Below are positions 1 through 12,066 of a stretch of DNA of 64,000 bases, piece by piece (within the stretch, counting starts at the first letter, position 1; every line of letters starts with the position of its first letter). Source of the stretch: Athripsodes cinereus (taxonomy: Eukaryota; Arthropoda; Insecta; Trichoptera; Leptoceridae); the NCBI GenBank assembly GCA_947579605.1, contig OX388318.1:12338001-12402000 (forward strand). Reading direction: 5' to 3'. Made by a program: the position numbers and the translations under genes. Below the pieces are notes generated by a model. The model was not told where the DNA came from and ran no database searches. It saw nothing but the letters and a program-made list of their open reading frames with translations.

Positions 1-916
1 TAAAATTTGGTATTTCTACTCTTAAAGTACTTGTAACTTTTGCAGCCCATGTTATTGTAAACTTTTAGTTAAGAAAACTCATAGAGGCTCTTCAAGGTTC
101 CGCTTCTGTGAGAATTTTGAATTGTTCGAACCTTGTGGCGCCCTTAAATAATATTTTTTGTATGTTTGATCACCTTTTTTTTGTTTGCGCCCGTGGATGC
201 ATGAAGTTGCCTTTATCATCTCATATGCTAGCCGTTTTCATTAGCAACGTGTTCACAATAATCTGAACCCATCCACTGTCGCAGGCAAAAGTCATACAAC
301 ATGTTAGTTTTAAGGAATTTTGTACTGTACAACTGATGTAATTTTGACCCTCCAGTATACGAAAGTATACGAATTCCTTTGCTAATTTTCCTTAAATTTT
401 GTGTGAACTCATGAATCACTGAGTTATGTGGTAACTGATGAATGACTTATGACAGATGATGAATGCAAGGTACGAAAGAATGAAGTATACATGAAAAAAC
501 GGCCGATAAAAGATGAAGTATGAAGGTGCGTGAAAAGTTACCACTAATTCTCTTAGTTTATCAAATCATTAATGTAAAATCTTAAATTGAGGATCAAGGT
601 CGCATCAGTCAAATTAAAAAATAAGTTTATTGTTTTCAATCTTTAGTGTGCATGGTTTTGTAATTAAATTATATGGCAAGGTTTCTCACATGGTGTGAAC
701 CTGCTGGCCATTTTGCGGCAATTTTACTGTATGGAATGCGTACCCTTGCAGTAATTTCTATTTGCCTAGTATGAATGTTAAGGAGTCATTGGATGATTCG
801 CCATCTTCCATGTACATCTCCTGGGTTAGACTGATATAGAGATATGACTAACCGTCCTACCCTAATACAATCAGTTCTAACTCAAATTTATTTTAGTTAA
901 ATTTTCAATTTTTTTA
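1..916. other. AT-rich stretch without a recognisable gene
   Basis: I see no repeat family shared with the rest of the window and no convincing ORF. A few less AT-rich patches (about 690-760 and 780-830) could be decayed coding sequence related to the ORF relic that starts at 917, but no reading frame stays open long enough to argue for it. Confidence 0.4.
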
Positions 917-1168
917 ATGCCCGACAAGCTTATTGTCCAAGTGAGGTTTGAGGACGCTCAAACAAAGAAAATTCATACAGGTCGCTTAGAGAAGCTCTGC
1001 GCGATAGGTTTGGTACCTGATATTAACCATTTGCCTGTATGAAATTGGTGGGAAGTTTCCACAAAAGAAAAATGCTATAGGGTAAAGGATTACCGCCCTT
1101 ATAATAGAGGTAGATCAGATATAATTGTAATGGATACCTCCTCTTGGAGTAAAGAAAAGTGTTTGTAA
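917..1168 (+). pseudogene. Broken ORF of unknown family, possibly a retroelement C-terminus
   Basis: From ATG at 917 one frame reads 41 residues (MPDKLIVQVRFEDAQ...), meets a single TGA at 1040-1042, and continues in the same frame for 41 more residues to TAA at 1166-1168. The second half begins NWWEVSTKEKCYRVKDYRPY and ends DTSSWSKEKCL. Amino-acid usage is varied and charged, unlike random AT-rich translation, which is why I treat it as a decayed gene. The ending followed by LTR-like AT-rich DNA and a tandem repeat resembles the end of an LTR-retrotransposon polyprotein, but no protease, RT or integrase motif is visible, so this is inference. It could equally be a DNA-transposon or host fragment. 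I do not recognise the family. Confidence 0.4.
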
Positions 1169-1945
1169 AATTGTTGAAGGTTTTGTTATATTATGTAAAA
1201 AGAATTAATTTTTTTTTTTTGTTTTGTCTTAAGCATGTAAAGGTTTACCTAGAAGTATGGCGAGAACATTGTCTACGATCCCGTTTCCGCGACCTGTTCT
1301 GTCGGCGCATCTTCCTGGTCCCTTGCTTGCTTGAGACATGTCTATTTGTAAGGAATAATTAAGAATTTGTTACTAATGTCTGTTAGAAAAATTTGTATCT
1401 TTGTTTTGACACTCACAGTATTGTAAAACCTTTCTTATCTCTGACACTCACAGTATTGTAAAATCTTTCTTATCTTTGACACTCTGAGTTCTGTAGAATC
1501 CTTCTTGTAACTGACTTTGAAACTTTTCTTTTTTTTTTATTCATTTTTTTTTCTTTAAAAGACAACTTGAGATGGTGTCATGGGACCCTTATAATTTAAT
1601 ATCCAAAAAATGGTACTTGTGTTGCCATCTATCGAAATCCTGTGAAAGCCCTGGCCCCTATCTAGAGAAATCGTAAATACCTTTTGCTATTATCATAAAA
1701 ACAGATTCCTTCTTCTTGATCCTTTTCCGGGAGTCAGCCATTTTGGCCAGTCTCCTGCTATTCGTTTTACAATAGACATAGCAGGGGCTCGCTCCAAATA
1801 AAAATGTCTCTTCTCTTCTACAAAATACTGTGAGTGTCGCTGTAATAATGTAATTCAGTATTAAAAACTGTGAATTGTTTTGTTTGGTGTAATAATAATC
1901 TGTGTAACCATATTCTTCGTCAATAAACTGATCATACAACATCAT
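1169..1945. repeat. 35-bp tandem repeat with a distant inverted copy
   Basis: A unit beginning TGACACTCACAGTATTGTAA is repeated with an exact 35-bp period at 1407, 1442 and 1477, with a fourth start (TGAC) at 1512; the third unit is the most diverged. The core reappears inverted at about 1805-1839 (ACAAAATACTGTGAGTGTCG). The segment between is less AT-rich, notably 1700-1790. Together with the broken ORF just upstream this could be an LTR or the arms of a foldback element; no second LTR is seen in the window. Confidence 0.6.
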
Positions 1946-3049
1946 GCTAGTGTTTCCTTAGCACAACCACCACAATAAATTTACCCAACGATAAACCCTG
2001 AGAGAGTCACTGAAATCTGCCGACTATGGGAGAAATGTTACAGTTGGAATGTTACAGGTGCTTTATGAATTGTCCATATATAATATTATTTTATATATCT
2101 TCTATGGGAAATAAGCTTGTCAATTTTATTTTATTAATATGTATTAAATTCATTCGTCATAAATTACTAGAAAACAAAGAATGACAAAAATGATGTCAGA
2201 AATAGTAAAATAAATACATTAAGACAAATGTTAATATAAACATTATTCAAATGGAGGACTTTGCATATTTTCACAGTCAATTCTGTTAGAAATATTATAC
2301 ACCTTTCTAGCCACACCATCAAGACAATTTCTTATTAGAGTAGCCAGTGGGCGAACTAATTTTACAATCAAATTCAGTGTAAACAATAATACTTACCTAA
2401 TGAAATATATTTAAAAAAATCATACAAATTTCGAGTAAAAAAGGAGGTAGGTATCCACATACATTGTATAGGTTTATAAGTTGGTACCTAAATAATGTTT
2501 TCAGTCTTTGAGGCGCCACTGGCCATCAACATGATTGTGATTATATTCAGGGCCATTGTATTGTCCTTATCTTTGATTTCGAGGTATTCGCCTATGAAGA
2601 AAACATTTATTTTCTTTCTTTACACCAAAACAATAATTAATCACGATACAAACATACCTACCTACCTACGTACCAAGTTACTTAGGATTTGTATACAAAA
2701 AGTATAAGTAAATATGTATAGAATTAAATATAATAATAAATATATAAAATAGGTATACCTACCTACGAATAATAAACACATTTCATTATGGGACGATAGA
2801 TGACAGTTTTTTTGTCAATATATATATTTTAATGTTCAAGTGATCAAATGATGTAAGTTTCGTTGTTAAAATTGTTTTCTTATTTTTTGGTGTATGCATC
2901 TATTTGCAAAAGAAGCAACACGCTTAATTAAAATAACCATAAACTAAGATTAGTTGAAAAAAATGTGGAAAATAATAATCTAGCCCTATGTTCATAAAAT
3001 ATTTTGATACGTGTTATATAAATTTGTAACTTCATATAATTTAATGTAT
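1946..3049. other. No gene seen; TACC-rich simple motifs
   Basis: The stretch is AT-rich, with short TACCTACC-type runs around 2655-2675 and 2750-2765. An open frame at 2495-2707 has no coding character. Confidence 0.5.
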
Positions 3050-3098
3050 TTTCTCTACCTACCCCACTTGGGATGCGGCGTGAGCGAATAGATATTTT
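3050..3098 (+). mobile_element. LINE B 3'-end remnant
   Basis: About 48 bases (CTACCCCACTTGGGATGCGGCGTGAG...ATAG) match the last codons and short 3' tail of the LINE B copies at 61191-61230 and 61960-61990. No coding sequence remains upstream. Confidence 0.55.
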
Positions 3099-3559
3099 CG
3101 ATGGTTTCAGGTCAAAACCTGTTATCTGCAAATGAGCACATTTCCAGGGGAGCAAAATAAAGTTTTTTTTTTAAATTGTGAAATCAAATTCAAGCAAACT
3201 GTAATTCTAAACTGTTTTTATATAACTTTTCCTATACTATCCAGTAATCGAAGTTTGATGAAACGAAGAAATACACCTTTGGTAAATTATTCTGACATTT
3301 ATACAAAATTTACTGAAATCGCAGATATCAAGTTTTGATCTAACACCATCGTTTTTTATTATCGATTTGCAATATGTACCTACTTCCAGTTTAAAATATA
3401 GAATACGAGTATATTAAAAAAATGTAGGTATAATCAGTTATTAAAATGAAACAAATATTTATAAATTTCACTTGACATGACACTCAGTCTAGCAGTAAGC
3501 CTCATCGCTGAATATTAGATATTAAAACTAAAGTTTCTCTCATAAAAATAATATAGTTC
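3099..3559. other. No feature seen
   Basis: AT-rich with no similarity to other parts of the window; the open frame at 3132-3338 looks random. Confidence 0.5.
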
Positions 3560-3809
3560 TGTGAAGCACACGGCGAAGAATTTATCTCCCACTCTTTTCC
3601 GTTAGCTTTAGAGTGTCCTGCAAAAAGCAGATGTTCGAAAAATAAATACATTTTATAAGATAGGTTCAGCGACGAAGTTTGCCATCCATCCTATGTGTTT
3701 TTTATAGTAGGTACGGAGAGGAAACCTTGCGTGTTAATTGGATGTAGTCGGTCTGCTGACTATCTCACTAGACTTGAAGATATTCCGTGATGGTAAAGTA
3801 GTAGTGCTA
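3560..3809 (+). mobile_element. SINE C copy, near full length, diverged
   Basis: Read on the plus strand it starts with a diverged form of GTGGAGCACCCGG (3561), contains the internal blocks CTCCCACTCTT, GAGTGTCCTG and GCCATCCATCCT, and ends TTCCGTGATGGTAAAGTAGTAGT. Order and spacing follow the full copies at 17346-17597 and 31503-31755. No TSD is obvious, consistent with its age. Confidence 0.75.
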
Positions 3810-4376
3810 GCTGTTTGTCTCATATTCAAAACAATCTTACGTAAATTTCGGTTATTCTTTATTTAAAAAATATTAAATTATTCGCGAATAAAAATATAAC
3901 ACATCACAAAATTAACGTTTTTATTTTATTCGAATGCGTGAACAATTGAGCATCCACATATCATTTTTTATTTATTTTCATAAAATGGGTGTTTACGTTT
4001 ATATAATATTTTTTACTCATAGTTACGGGTAATTACATTCAAACTCAATAATATTTTTTTTTTATTGTTATAGCTTTTTCTAATCTTTATTCCATGCAAT
4101 AAATATTTTCATTGGAATGTAACAGCTAACAATAATACGTAATGATAATAATTAACGCTTATAGTTCTTAAAAGGAGTTAAAATACCTGTGATGAATTAA
4201 CGATCCTCAGTACCGCGATACTCGTCGTCACGCCACTACCCTTAAATTATAACATAATTAATATTTAAATTAATTACTAACATAGGCAACTAAAAATATT
4301 TATATTTTTCTAATTAATAAAGTAAGATTTAGAAAGAATTAAATGTACATCACATTTGAAGTAAGAGAAGGATGAA
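3810..4376. other. No feature seen
   Basis: AT-rich sequence with poly(T) runs (about 4050-4065); no ORF or repeat relationship noticed. Confidence 0.5.
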
Positions 4377-5040
4377 AGTGGCATAAATGCAGTAGAAATG
4401 AAATCGTTGAGAAGGATGTGTGGTAAATGTCTGAGAGATCGTGTGCGTAACAGTGATATACGAGAGGAATGTGGAATGAAAAGTGGTGTAGTTACAAGGA
4501 TGAATGTACATAAATCATCATCGCCCTCAACGCTCCTCTCGGGAGCACAGGGCAGAAACCAGCCTCCTCCATTCAGAGCATCTCTGTGCCAATTGCGTCA
4601 CCTCTTTCCACGACATTCCTTGCGCTCTGATATCGTTGTCATAGGAACGGTGTATTGTGAAAGAGGGACGCCCAGGCCGACGGAACCCCTGCGGACGGAA
4701 GAACAGTGCTCTTTTTGGCCAACCCTCATTAGGCATTCTCAAAACATGTCCCATCCAGGACCATCGTCTCTCCTGTATTACGGAGATTACAGGTCAGAAT
4801 GACTATGAAGAATATTTAGCTGAGAGAAATGGTTCTCGGAGGCGTGAAAGGCCGAGGATCAAATGGCAAGATCATCTGAAGCAAATCCTACAGGTAGCCC
4901 ACGTGTTGAGTACATTGAACAGGAGAACATGCATGAGGAATAGTATGACAGTGATGGAAGCGAAAGATGTATGCAAGAATAGAAGGAAGAGGCGCTCGAT
5001 CCTTTCTGCCTACCCCGCGAGGGAAGCGGCCTGACGGTAG
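4377..5040 (+). pseudogene. LINE B C-terminal fragment, interrupted by a reversed LINE A fragment
   Basis: The left part (4377-4510) encodes a run related to GINAVEMRSLRRMVGKTLRD, with R-D-R-V and V-V-x-R-M following. The right part (about 4793-5037) encodes the RRRERPRIKWQDHLKQIL and NRRTCMRNSMTVMEAKDVCK blocks and ends SAYPAREAA-stop. Both match, in order, the C-terminal region after the RT domain in the LINE B copy at 60731-61230. About a dozen residues corresponding to LRWFGHVERM are missing at the junction, where a minus-strand piece of LINE A sits instead. No RT domain is left, so the copy is dead. The two apparent ORFs spanning the junctions are chimeras produced by the insertion, not genes. 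Confidence 0.8.
4511..4792 (-). pseudogene. LINE A 3' fragment nested in LINE B
   Basis: On the minus strand it encodes the last ~88 residues of LINE A, from PVISVIQERRWSWMGHVLRM through RPSFTIHRSYDND to SALCSREER-stop, then GGGCGATGATGA. It matches the 53706-55498 copy closely. At the position where that copy has TGA, this one has CGA (Arg). No TSD is recognisable, and about 35 bases of LINE B are missing at the site, so insertion came with a target deletion or a later rearrangement. Confidence 0.85.
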
Positions 5041-8000
5041 GTATGTATGAATGTATATTTTTTTTATAAATATTAAAATGCTTTCTACTCGATAAGGTAC
5101 TATGGTTTCAGTTTATGAGAAATGTTAGCTATTACATGCAACCATTAGCATATTTATTCACGTGAGATAAATTGCAGATATTTTAATTCTTATATTACCT
5201 AAATAAGCTACAACTAAAACTCATAACCGGATGGCACAAGTCACTCCAAGGGGTGGATTACATAATTATAATTGAAAAAAACTAAAACTCATCATAACTT
5301 TTTCTTAACCCTTATTACGCGTGATCTTATGATTATTATAAAAAAAATACATTTATTGCTTCATTAGACCTTAGTCTGACTTGCCTGATACATAATACCT
5401 ATTCTAAATATTTTGCCCTTAGTCAGTTTTTGTATGCAATGATGATCCCCTTTATCTACAGGGGATCCTAATTGTAGTGTTTTTGTTTTTCATTGGCTAT
5501 TTTTATAATATGTTGATTCTTTTTGTTTCAAGTATGTTTTATATAATAATAATTGTACTAACAGGCTGTTCTTGCCGTGAATTGCGTTAATAAATAAACA
5601 CTTGCGATAAAGTCATTCGTTTGAAGATGATTTCTGCCGGTTGAAAATTTAGAATCGGCTGGTTACCCCTTTTGTAAGAATTGTGAAGACAGGAAGTAGA
5701 TACATAATATGTACCTACCATTAATATATTTAAAAAAAAATAACAATAGGTTCCTTATACTTTATTTTGATAGAACATTAAACTGTTAATGTCACTAATA
5801 AAGATATCACTGCTACTTAACACAACAAAGGGGAAAAGATATTAAAAATTAATGAGAATGTATATGCATTATGATGTAATAAATATTAAAAAATGCTTAT
5901 TTAATATGTATCTACTATTATACACTTAGTAATGTTATAAAAAAGTGTAACACTATAAATACATAGATTTCAGTACATAACATTAGTATTATAATAGTAT
6001 ATAGTGTTATATTTAATTATTCCATTGCACTATGCTAAGACCCGTACTCCCAATCATGGAATAATTAATAATATTCCATCTTTTATATCTGACTAAGTGA
6101 CAGGCTACTTCGAACACAGATAACATAATTCCGACATGATGTTTGGTTTAAATTATTCCAAGTTGTAAATAGTTTTTGGCCCTTTTACTTTCATAACATT
6201 GTAGGTAGTTCTATAAAACGAAACTATGTCTTTGGTTATATAAATAAAACATTTGTTTAATTTTCGCTATGGAATTCTAATACCTGGTTTGTGCGTAAAC
6301 ATTCGGTACTCTTTTTTCAGACCGGTCATGGCTTGTAAACCATGGCTATATATACATTTTTATAAGTACAGATATAGGATTATTATTATTTTAGTTCTAT
6401 ATTACTCTTTGAGGATGAGGTATTTGATTTGGCAATATGTAACAAATACTTGCTTGTAATTAATGGAAAATTTGAAAGACAATAATTATGCAGATCGTTA
6501 TAAATATATAGGTATTACAGACCCACGTATAGTTTTTAATTTTGTCTCCAAAGTCTTTTTTGAAGAATTCAAAAATGATTTTTAGCATCCTCTGATTTCG
6601 AAAATGGTTCTCATCATATAAATTAATACAAGAAATTTTAAATTTATAGTACGTAAGTATATTTTATTAACGCAGGATAGTAATATTGTCGTATCTCAAT
6701 ATACAAAATGGTAAAAGTATACACAGAATGAGGATGCAAAAGGACGATGGAGATCCATAACAACGTAAGTACAAAATAATATTATAATATTATAGCTGTA
6801 CCGTGCCGTGGAATAAATGGACCGTAGAAAACAGTAAATTTAACAGACTTAAGTGACGTCATTACTAAACACTACTGTTTAATGGAATACTGTCGTAAAA
6901 AATCTGTAGGGTGACAATGCTCTAAAATTAATATTTTTTTTGCAACAAAAAATCTGTTATTTTTAGATATTTTTTCATTCTCTATAAAACTGAGAAATAT
7001 ATTGTATTATGTTTATATTGTTATTTCTTTGTTTTATGGCGTTAATGATTGAAATAGTAAATAACTAAAGAGATTGTTCAAAATTGAATTATTATGGCAT
7101 CACCAAACATCCTCTAATTAAACAAAAATATTTCGATATTTATAAATGATTAATGTTATGGCAATGCATTTGTCATTATCAAATACAGTATTCGTGTGGA
7201 ATCGCCTATGTAGAATATATAAAAATATGGAACATATTCTTGCTTACAGATTCGCTTTAATTGAAACAAAATCTGAAAAAAATCCATTTGTTTGTATAGA
7301 CTTAAGAAGATAATGTAGTTTCAAAAAGTCAAAACCACCACTAGAATACGTCTTAAGAGTTATAATCGTAACATCTAGCAAGAATTTAAATCTTTAACTT
7401 TGTTTTGAATACTAAACTCATCGAGTCTTCAGAATATTCTGTTCTAACGATTGTGTGGTAATACAGAAAACACTGTCAAAATAAAGTTAGCTTATTCTCT
7501 ATTATATGACATTATATTTATTTTTGTTTCTTTTACAACTTTGTTTTATCGCATGGTCACCATCGTATTAATAGTAAAATTAAGTTTTAAATGGTGCGTA
7601 AGAGGAAAAAAGTACAAGAAAAAAGAATAGAATCATTAGGGCATTTTTATCGTTGTCAAAGATATAACGAAATATAACAACTCTACGTAGCAATGAAAAC
7701 ATTCACTTAGAAAACATTTTGTATATACATTTAGCTACTACGTACATACTTTTACATACTATATTATGATTCTGGTACTTACCATGTTTTTATACAAGAG
7801 AGGAGATAATGGAATGGTTCGATTGTAAAGATGTGTTCCGTTTACTCTTTATATATAATACATAATATGAAGGCATAATATTTATAAACTAGCGTTTTAT
7901 TAAGGTAGGGGTACCCACCACTTACCCCTGGATGTTTTGTTTCAAAAACATCAGTTCTCATATTGTCATCCAATAAGTCTAAAGCACTAATTATTTTTGA

Positions 8001-8824
8001 TCCAAGAGCGGGCTCGGGTTGATCTTATGGGCTTCCCTCTGCAAAACCCATTCGAAAATTAATACTCCCTTGATGTACCCTTGGTGTAAAATCTCAGGCC
8101 GAGGATGACCACACATATACAACACATAACTACATAGAAATGTACATTTTTACAAAATGTCCCGATTAATATATATTCTAAGAATATTGAAGAGAAACCC
8201 ACCTAACACCCAGATATCTAAGGAGTCGTAGACCCTATTTATCTGCACATTCAAACAAAAGTTGTCTTCACGGGCGGGCCTGAAGTATGTATTATACAAA
8301 GATTTCCTCCGTGCCACAAAAAATTAACAAAGACAATTAAATTTTGCAATACAAAGTCGTCAGATATGTGTGTTCAGTGGATATCTAAGTCTGTGTGCTT
8401 ATTTGAAAAAAATAAATTTTTATTTGATTCTGTTGAGCTTTCATTTTATGATTATATCCTGAATTGGGTATAGAATTATTTAGATATAAAATAGGCACCT
8501 TTGTTCAATTAGTAAGGACTCCTGTTAGAATCAAATTAAAAAATAATTATTTACGTTCTGTTATGGAATAAAAACGTTTCTTTATGAACGATCACGTGGT
8601 ATCTACTTAATAACGCTTGAATTGTGGAAAATGTTTTGTAATATTTACTCGACATTGGCATTTTATGGGTTACGAAATTTATTTAGGTTAATGTCTTGTT
8701 AAGAAGAGTTTTTCCTTTTAATTGAATAGGTTGTTGTACTTCAAGGATCCATACACCACATACGATGTATCAACAGGAAATTTGTTAAAAAAATTAAGTG
8801 ATTTTAAATGAGAAACATCATATA
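5041..8824. other. Long AT-rich stretch without a recognisable gene
   Basis: The only structure noted is a small perfect hairpin GATCCCC...GGGGATC at 5443-5467 and a less AT-rich patch at about 8000-8110. Open frames here are short and of low complexity. No member of the repeat families A-H was found. Confidence 0.45.
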
Positions 8825-8935
8825 CGAAGTAAGCTGTTAGTAGCCTAATGGTGGGATTTAAAATTTGCAATTGGGCAACTCCGGGTTCTAATAATTTTAC
8901 AGTCAACCACCTTCTATTGCTTGCCGTGAAGATCA
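8825..8935 (+). repeat. Possible decayed tRNA-derived SINE
   Basis: TAGCCTAATGG (about 8832) resembles a pol III A box and CCGGGTTCTAAT (about 8881) resembles a decayed B box, at roughly tRNA spacing, followed by unrelated downstream sequence. The B box lacks the invariant GGTTCGA core, so this is a weak call. Confidence 0.35.
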
Positions 8936-9725
8936 TTTGAAAATCATTAAGATCACAAACACAGAATCGTCATTCCTAAGATTTCTTAATTTATTATTGT
9001 AGCCTGCCAAGAATAGTCGAAGAGTTTCTGCTACATCTACGCAGAATTGGCACTCAATCTGCAGAAACTTATTCAATTCCATTTTTTTTAGATGGTCCCT
9101 GGGCCTGCAGTGACTTACTTAAAAGCCTATTATCCTTTCAAAGGTTTCTTTACTGAAACTTGTTTTGGTTTTTATGAATTGAAAGCCTAAAACGAATTTC
9201 TTGGCCTTTATAATAAGCCTACTGACACGTTAAATATTTTTTTCCTAGCTTTTTTTTTAGAGTTTCATTTGATAAGTATATAGAGTCTTAACATAATACG
9301 TCAGCGTAGAGATGATAGCTTGCGGTGGCGCTCTATGAAAACGTTATGATCATTTCTATGTAACGACTTTTAATAAAATTGAATAAAAACATTACTTTTT
9401 TCACAACACTTTGTTTGAGCAATAAAAATATATCGTACAATGAACAATATTATTATAACAAGTAAGAGTGCTTAGTAAGAAGACGCTGTTAAGAGTATCA
9501 TCACAGATAATTAAATTTTGAATTATAGCGATTGAAGAAACCTTGGATGTTTTTTTTTAATATAATATCACCTACTACACTTTATGTATAAAACATACAT
9601 AGACACACAGTTATCGTGTGATTGGTAGGTAAATGGCAAATTTTAACAATTTGTTAGAGGAACGAACAAAATTTTTTACACGAAAAAAAAGGAAAGTGTA
9701 ATAATGTCATTATGATATTGAGTAA
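8936..9725. other. No feature seen
   Basis: AT-rich with no ORF or repeat similarity that I could support. Confidence 0.5.
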
Positions 9726-9805
9726 AGTTTTGGACTTTTAAACGGAGGATCCGCAGTCCGGACCCCGCTGCAGATACACTCCGCCTTCCTAATATGGAAC
9801 ATATT
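9726..9805 (+). repeat. tRNA-like SINE fragment, related to 40928-41010
   Basis: TTTTGGACTTTTAAACGGAGGATC followed by a GGACCCCGCTGCAGATACACTCC segment parallels TTTGGGACTTTCAAACAGAAAATC ... CTCACTGCAGACTCATTCC at 40928-41010. It is less AT-rich than its surroundings and tRNA-like in layout, though the B box is degraded. Confidence 0.5.
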
Positions 9806-9943
9806 ATAAATGATTGAAGGTAAATGCATGATTGTGATCCACGAAATCCAAAAATGTACCTATAGAAATTTATTTATTTGTTTATAATTAAATAAGTAAT
9901 ATCTGTACCCCTTCTCCAGATCACAATATCTGGGCGCCCCGTG
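9806..9943. other. Flank of the hAT element
   Basis: AT-rich; includes a small less AT-rich patch around 9905-9943 that I cannot assign. Confidence 0.4.
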
Positions 9944-9951
9944 ATATCTTG

Positions 9952-10524
9952 TAGTGATGTAACGAATATTCGTATTCGCATTCGCATTCGCGAATATTCG
10001 CATATTTCAAAGTATATTTCATATTTCAAAGTACTGCCGGAACAGATTGACCACAGACTGAATTGAGAGAGAATCAGCCCACCACCACGCTTAGAACCAA
10101 GTTAAAGATGCTGCTGTTCGGGAGAAGTCATGGCGCCCTTGAGATGGTCACGGACCATTAAACGGCGCCACATAAAAATGATCCAATATTATTATTATTC
10201 GCATTCGCGTTCGTATTCGCAAAAAAATATACGAATGTTTTGCGAATTTTATTTCGGTAATAAAGTATCGGATATTCGGTAAAAGTACCGGATACTTACC
10301 CGGTACATTGAAGAAAAAGGTACTGCAAGAAAATGTTCTTCAAGAAAACCGAGGAGTTTTGAAATACTTTAAATTCCTATACCATTTTGAAAATTCGGCG
10401 ACGGGGGGGTAGAAATTTTAATGATTGAGCAATATTGAAGAAATCTAAGCAAGGCAATATTCGCTATTCGCATTCGTGAATGTCGGCAACAAATATTCAA
10501 AATCACACATTCGTTACATCACTT
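9952..10524. mobile_element. Non-autonomous hAT-type element with 8-bp TSD
   Basis: The element starts TAGTGATGTAACGAAT (9952) and ends with the inverted form ...ATTCGTTACATCACTT (10524). It is flanked by the perfect 8-bp direct repeat ATATCTTG at 9944-9951 and 10525-10532. An 8-bp TSD with short TIRs is the hAT signature. The interior is rich in alternating ATTCG/GCGAAT motifs and has no coding capacity. It was later interrupted by a LINE G tail at about 10030-10195. Confidence 0.8.
10030..10195 (+). pseudogene. LINE G 3' fragment inside the hAT element
   Basis: The plus strand encodes TKLKMLLFGRSHGALEMVTDH-stop, matching the end of the 58294-58440 fragment (SKLKTELFTGALETV-stop). The untranslated ends also agree (TTAAACGGCG followed by ATAAAAATGATCC). 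The tail is (ATT)n. Upstream, CTGCCGGAACAGATTGA parallels the LP-encoding part of the other copy. The coding segment is 5'-truncated and frame-broken. The nesting shows that LINE G was active after the hAT inserted. Confidence 0.75.
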
Positions 10525-10532
10525 ATATCTTG

Positions 10533-12066
10533 TTACAGTGTATAGTAAGGGATAATAAAAATAAATAATGTACTCATACGATCGTCAACATCCGTTTTCG
10601 TTCTGGATACCTGCTGCTGGATAATCTTTTGTAGAAATGGACCCAATATATTGGTAAGTACGGGAAGTGTATTTGCATTTATTCAAAACTCCGATTATTT
10701 TGTTAATTTACTTTTTATATTTTTCTTATCCATTCCTGCGGGGAACCTGAGGGAAAACCGATATCTTCTATTCAATGCAGTTTAATGCAAAACGAATAAC
10801 ATTTGCGCAATCTTTATTTTGCACAAAATCTATGAAAACTCACAGCATTTGGGACACCTCGTGAGAGTATAGATGATAAAGTTAGAATTAAGAAAGGCAT
10901 TAACAACGCTTCTGATTTGGCTTTAGGCTGGTTGAGTGAATACTTTTGGTGTCTATAGATCGCGTTCACCAAGTTCTGCTTATCTCATTTTCTATTTCTT
11001 CTATTTTTTTGTCATCTCCGCAATATGACCTTCTCTATTATATTATAGTTACCTATAAAGTTTTTAACTTATTCTAGTATGTAACTAACTACCTAAGTAC
11101 TTATTTTACTATGGGTACAGATGTAACCGAGCTGCTTAAATTTGATACTCTTGGTAATGTGAATACTTTTATATGAGAGAAAATAACTTTGTATCTACTA
11201 CATACTCACTCTATGACAGCTTGGTACAAGCTCCATATTATTATATTAATGAGTACCAAGAAAATTATGAGAATTTCTAAAGAGAAACAGGAGATTACCC
11301 ATGTAATTCCTACCATCCATTCAAAAGCAGCCATCTTCAACGTATCGAATTTCCCCAAAATATACGACAACCTTCATCGAAATGTCCTCATTTAAATCAT
11401 AGTTTCTTTCAGCATACGAAGTCATTCATTGACACTTTTAATAAAAAGTCAAAGAAATTTCTCTCTCACTTATTTCTTTACATATTCTCAGCGTTAAATA
11501 AGTAGGTACTACTTCCTTTTGACCCGTAAGCTTATAGTTATAATAATACAGTAACCTGTCTGCACCGAAAATTGTTACGCGCCACTGACCAAATCCGCAC
11601 CGTGTCACCTTACATACTGCGGTGCTTGATCCGGCGCAGGGGTCGACAACAAATCCGATTGAATTTATTAATACAATACTTTTTTATTATAAAACATAAC
11701 AACACATATTAATATTTAACATATTTACTTAAAATTATACAATTTCCTATCCCGTTTAAAGAATATATTTGTAAAAAATAATTTAATAATGTATTTGAAG
11801 TTTGAGAAGCATTTATTTTGCGAGGCATATTTCCAGATCCTTTGATGTAATTAACATTTACTGTAAAAACCTCATACAGGTTCTAAGTCAGTCAGATACA
11901 TAACATTACGCGTATTGCGGGGAGAAACGTGAATGCAATAATTATGCTCGGTAAAGAATTTTTTTTTGTCAATGATGACTTTTTGTAAAAAATGTTTCTA
12001 TTCCAAAGCGTTTGATCCCATCCATGAGTAGATGATTTTCATTTGGAACGAGAAATCTTATAGATA
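10533..12066. other. No gene seen; one GC-richer patch
   Basis: About 11570-11655 is clearly GC-richer than its surroundings (GCGCCACTGACCAAATCCGC... GGCGCAGGGGTCGACAAC) and may be an old repeat, but it has no match in the window. An open frame at 11189-11395 is unremarkable. Confidence 0.45.

Noticed and set aside
1407..1515. Possible CRISPR-like array (35-bp period)
   Set aside because: The repeats are contiguous with no unique spacers, and the DNA is clearly eukaryotic. It is a minisatellite-type tandem repeat.
1169..1945. Firm call of an LTR
   Set aside because: No paired LTR, primer-binding site, polypurine tract or integrase was seen, so it is left as a possibility only.
4398..5034. 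Two plus-strand ORFs of 134 and 125 codons
   Set aside because: They are chimeras of LINE B coding sequence and the antisense of the inserted LINE A fragment.
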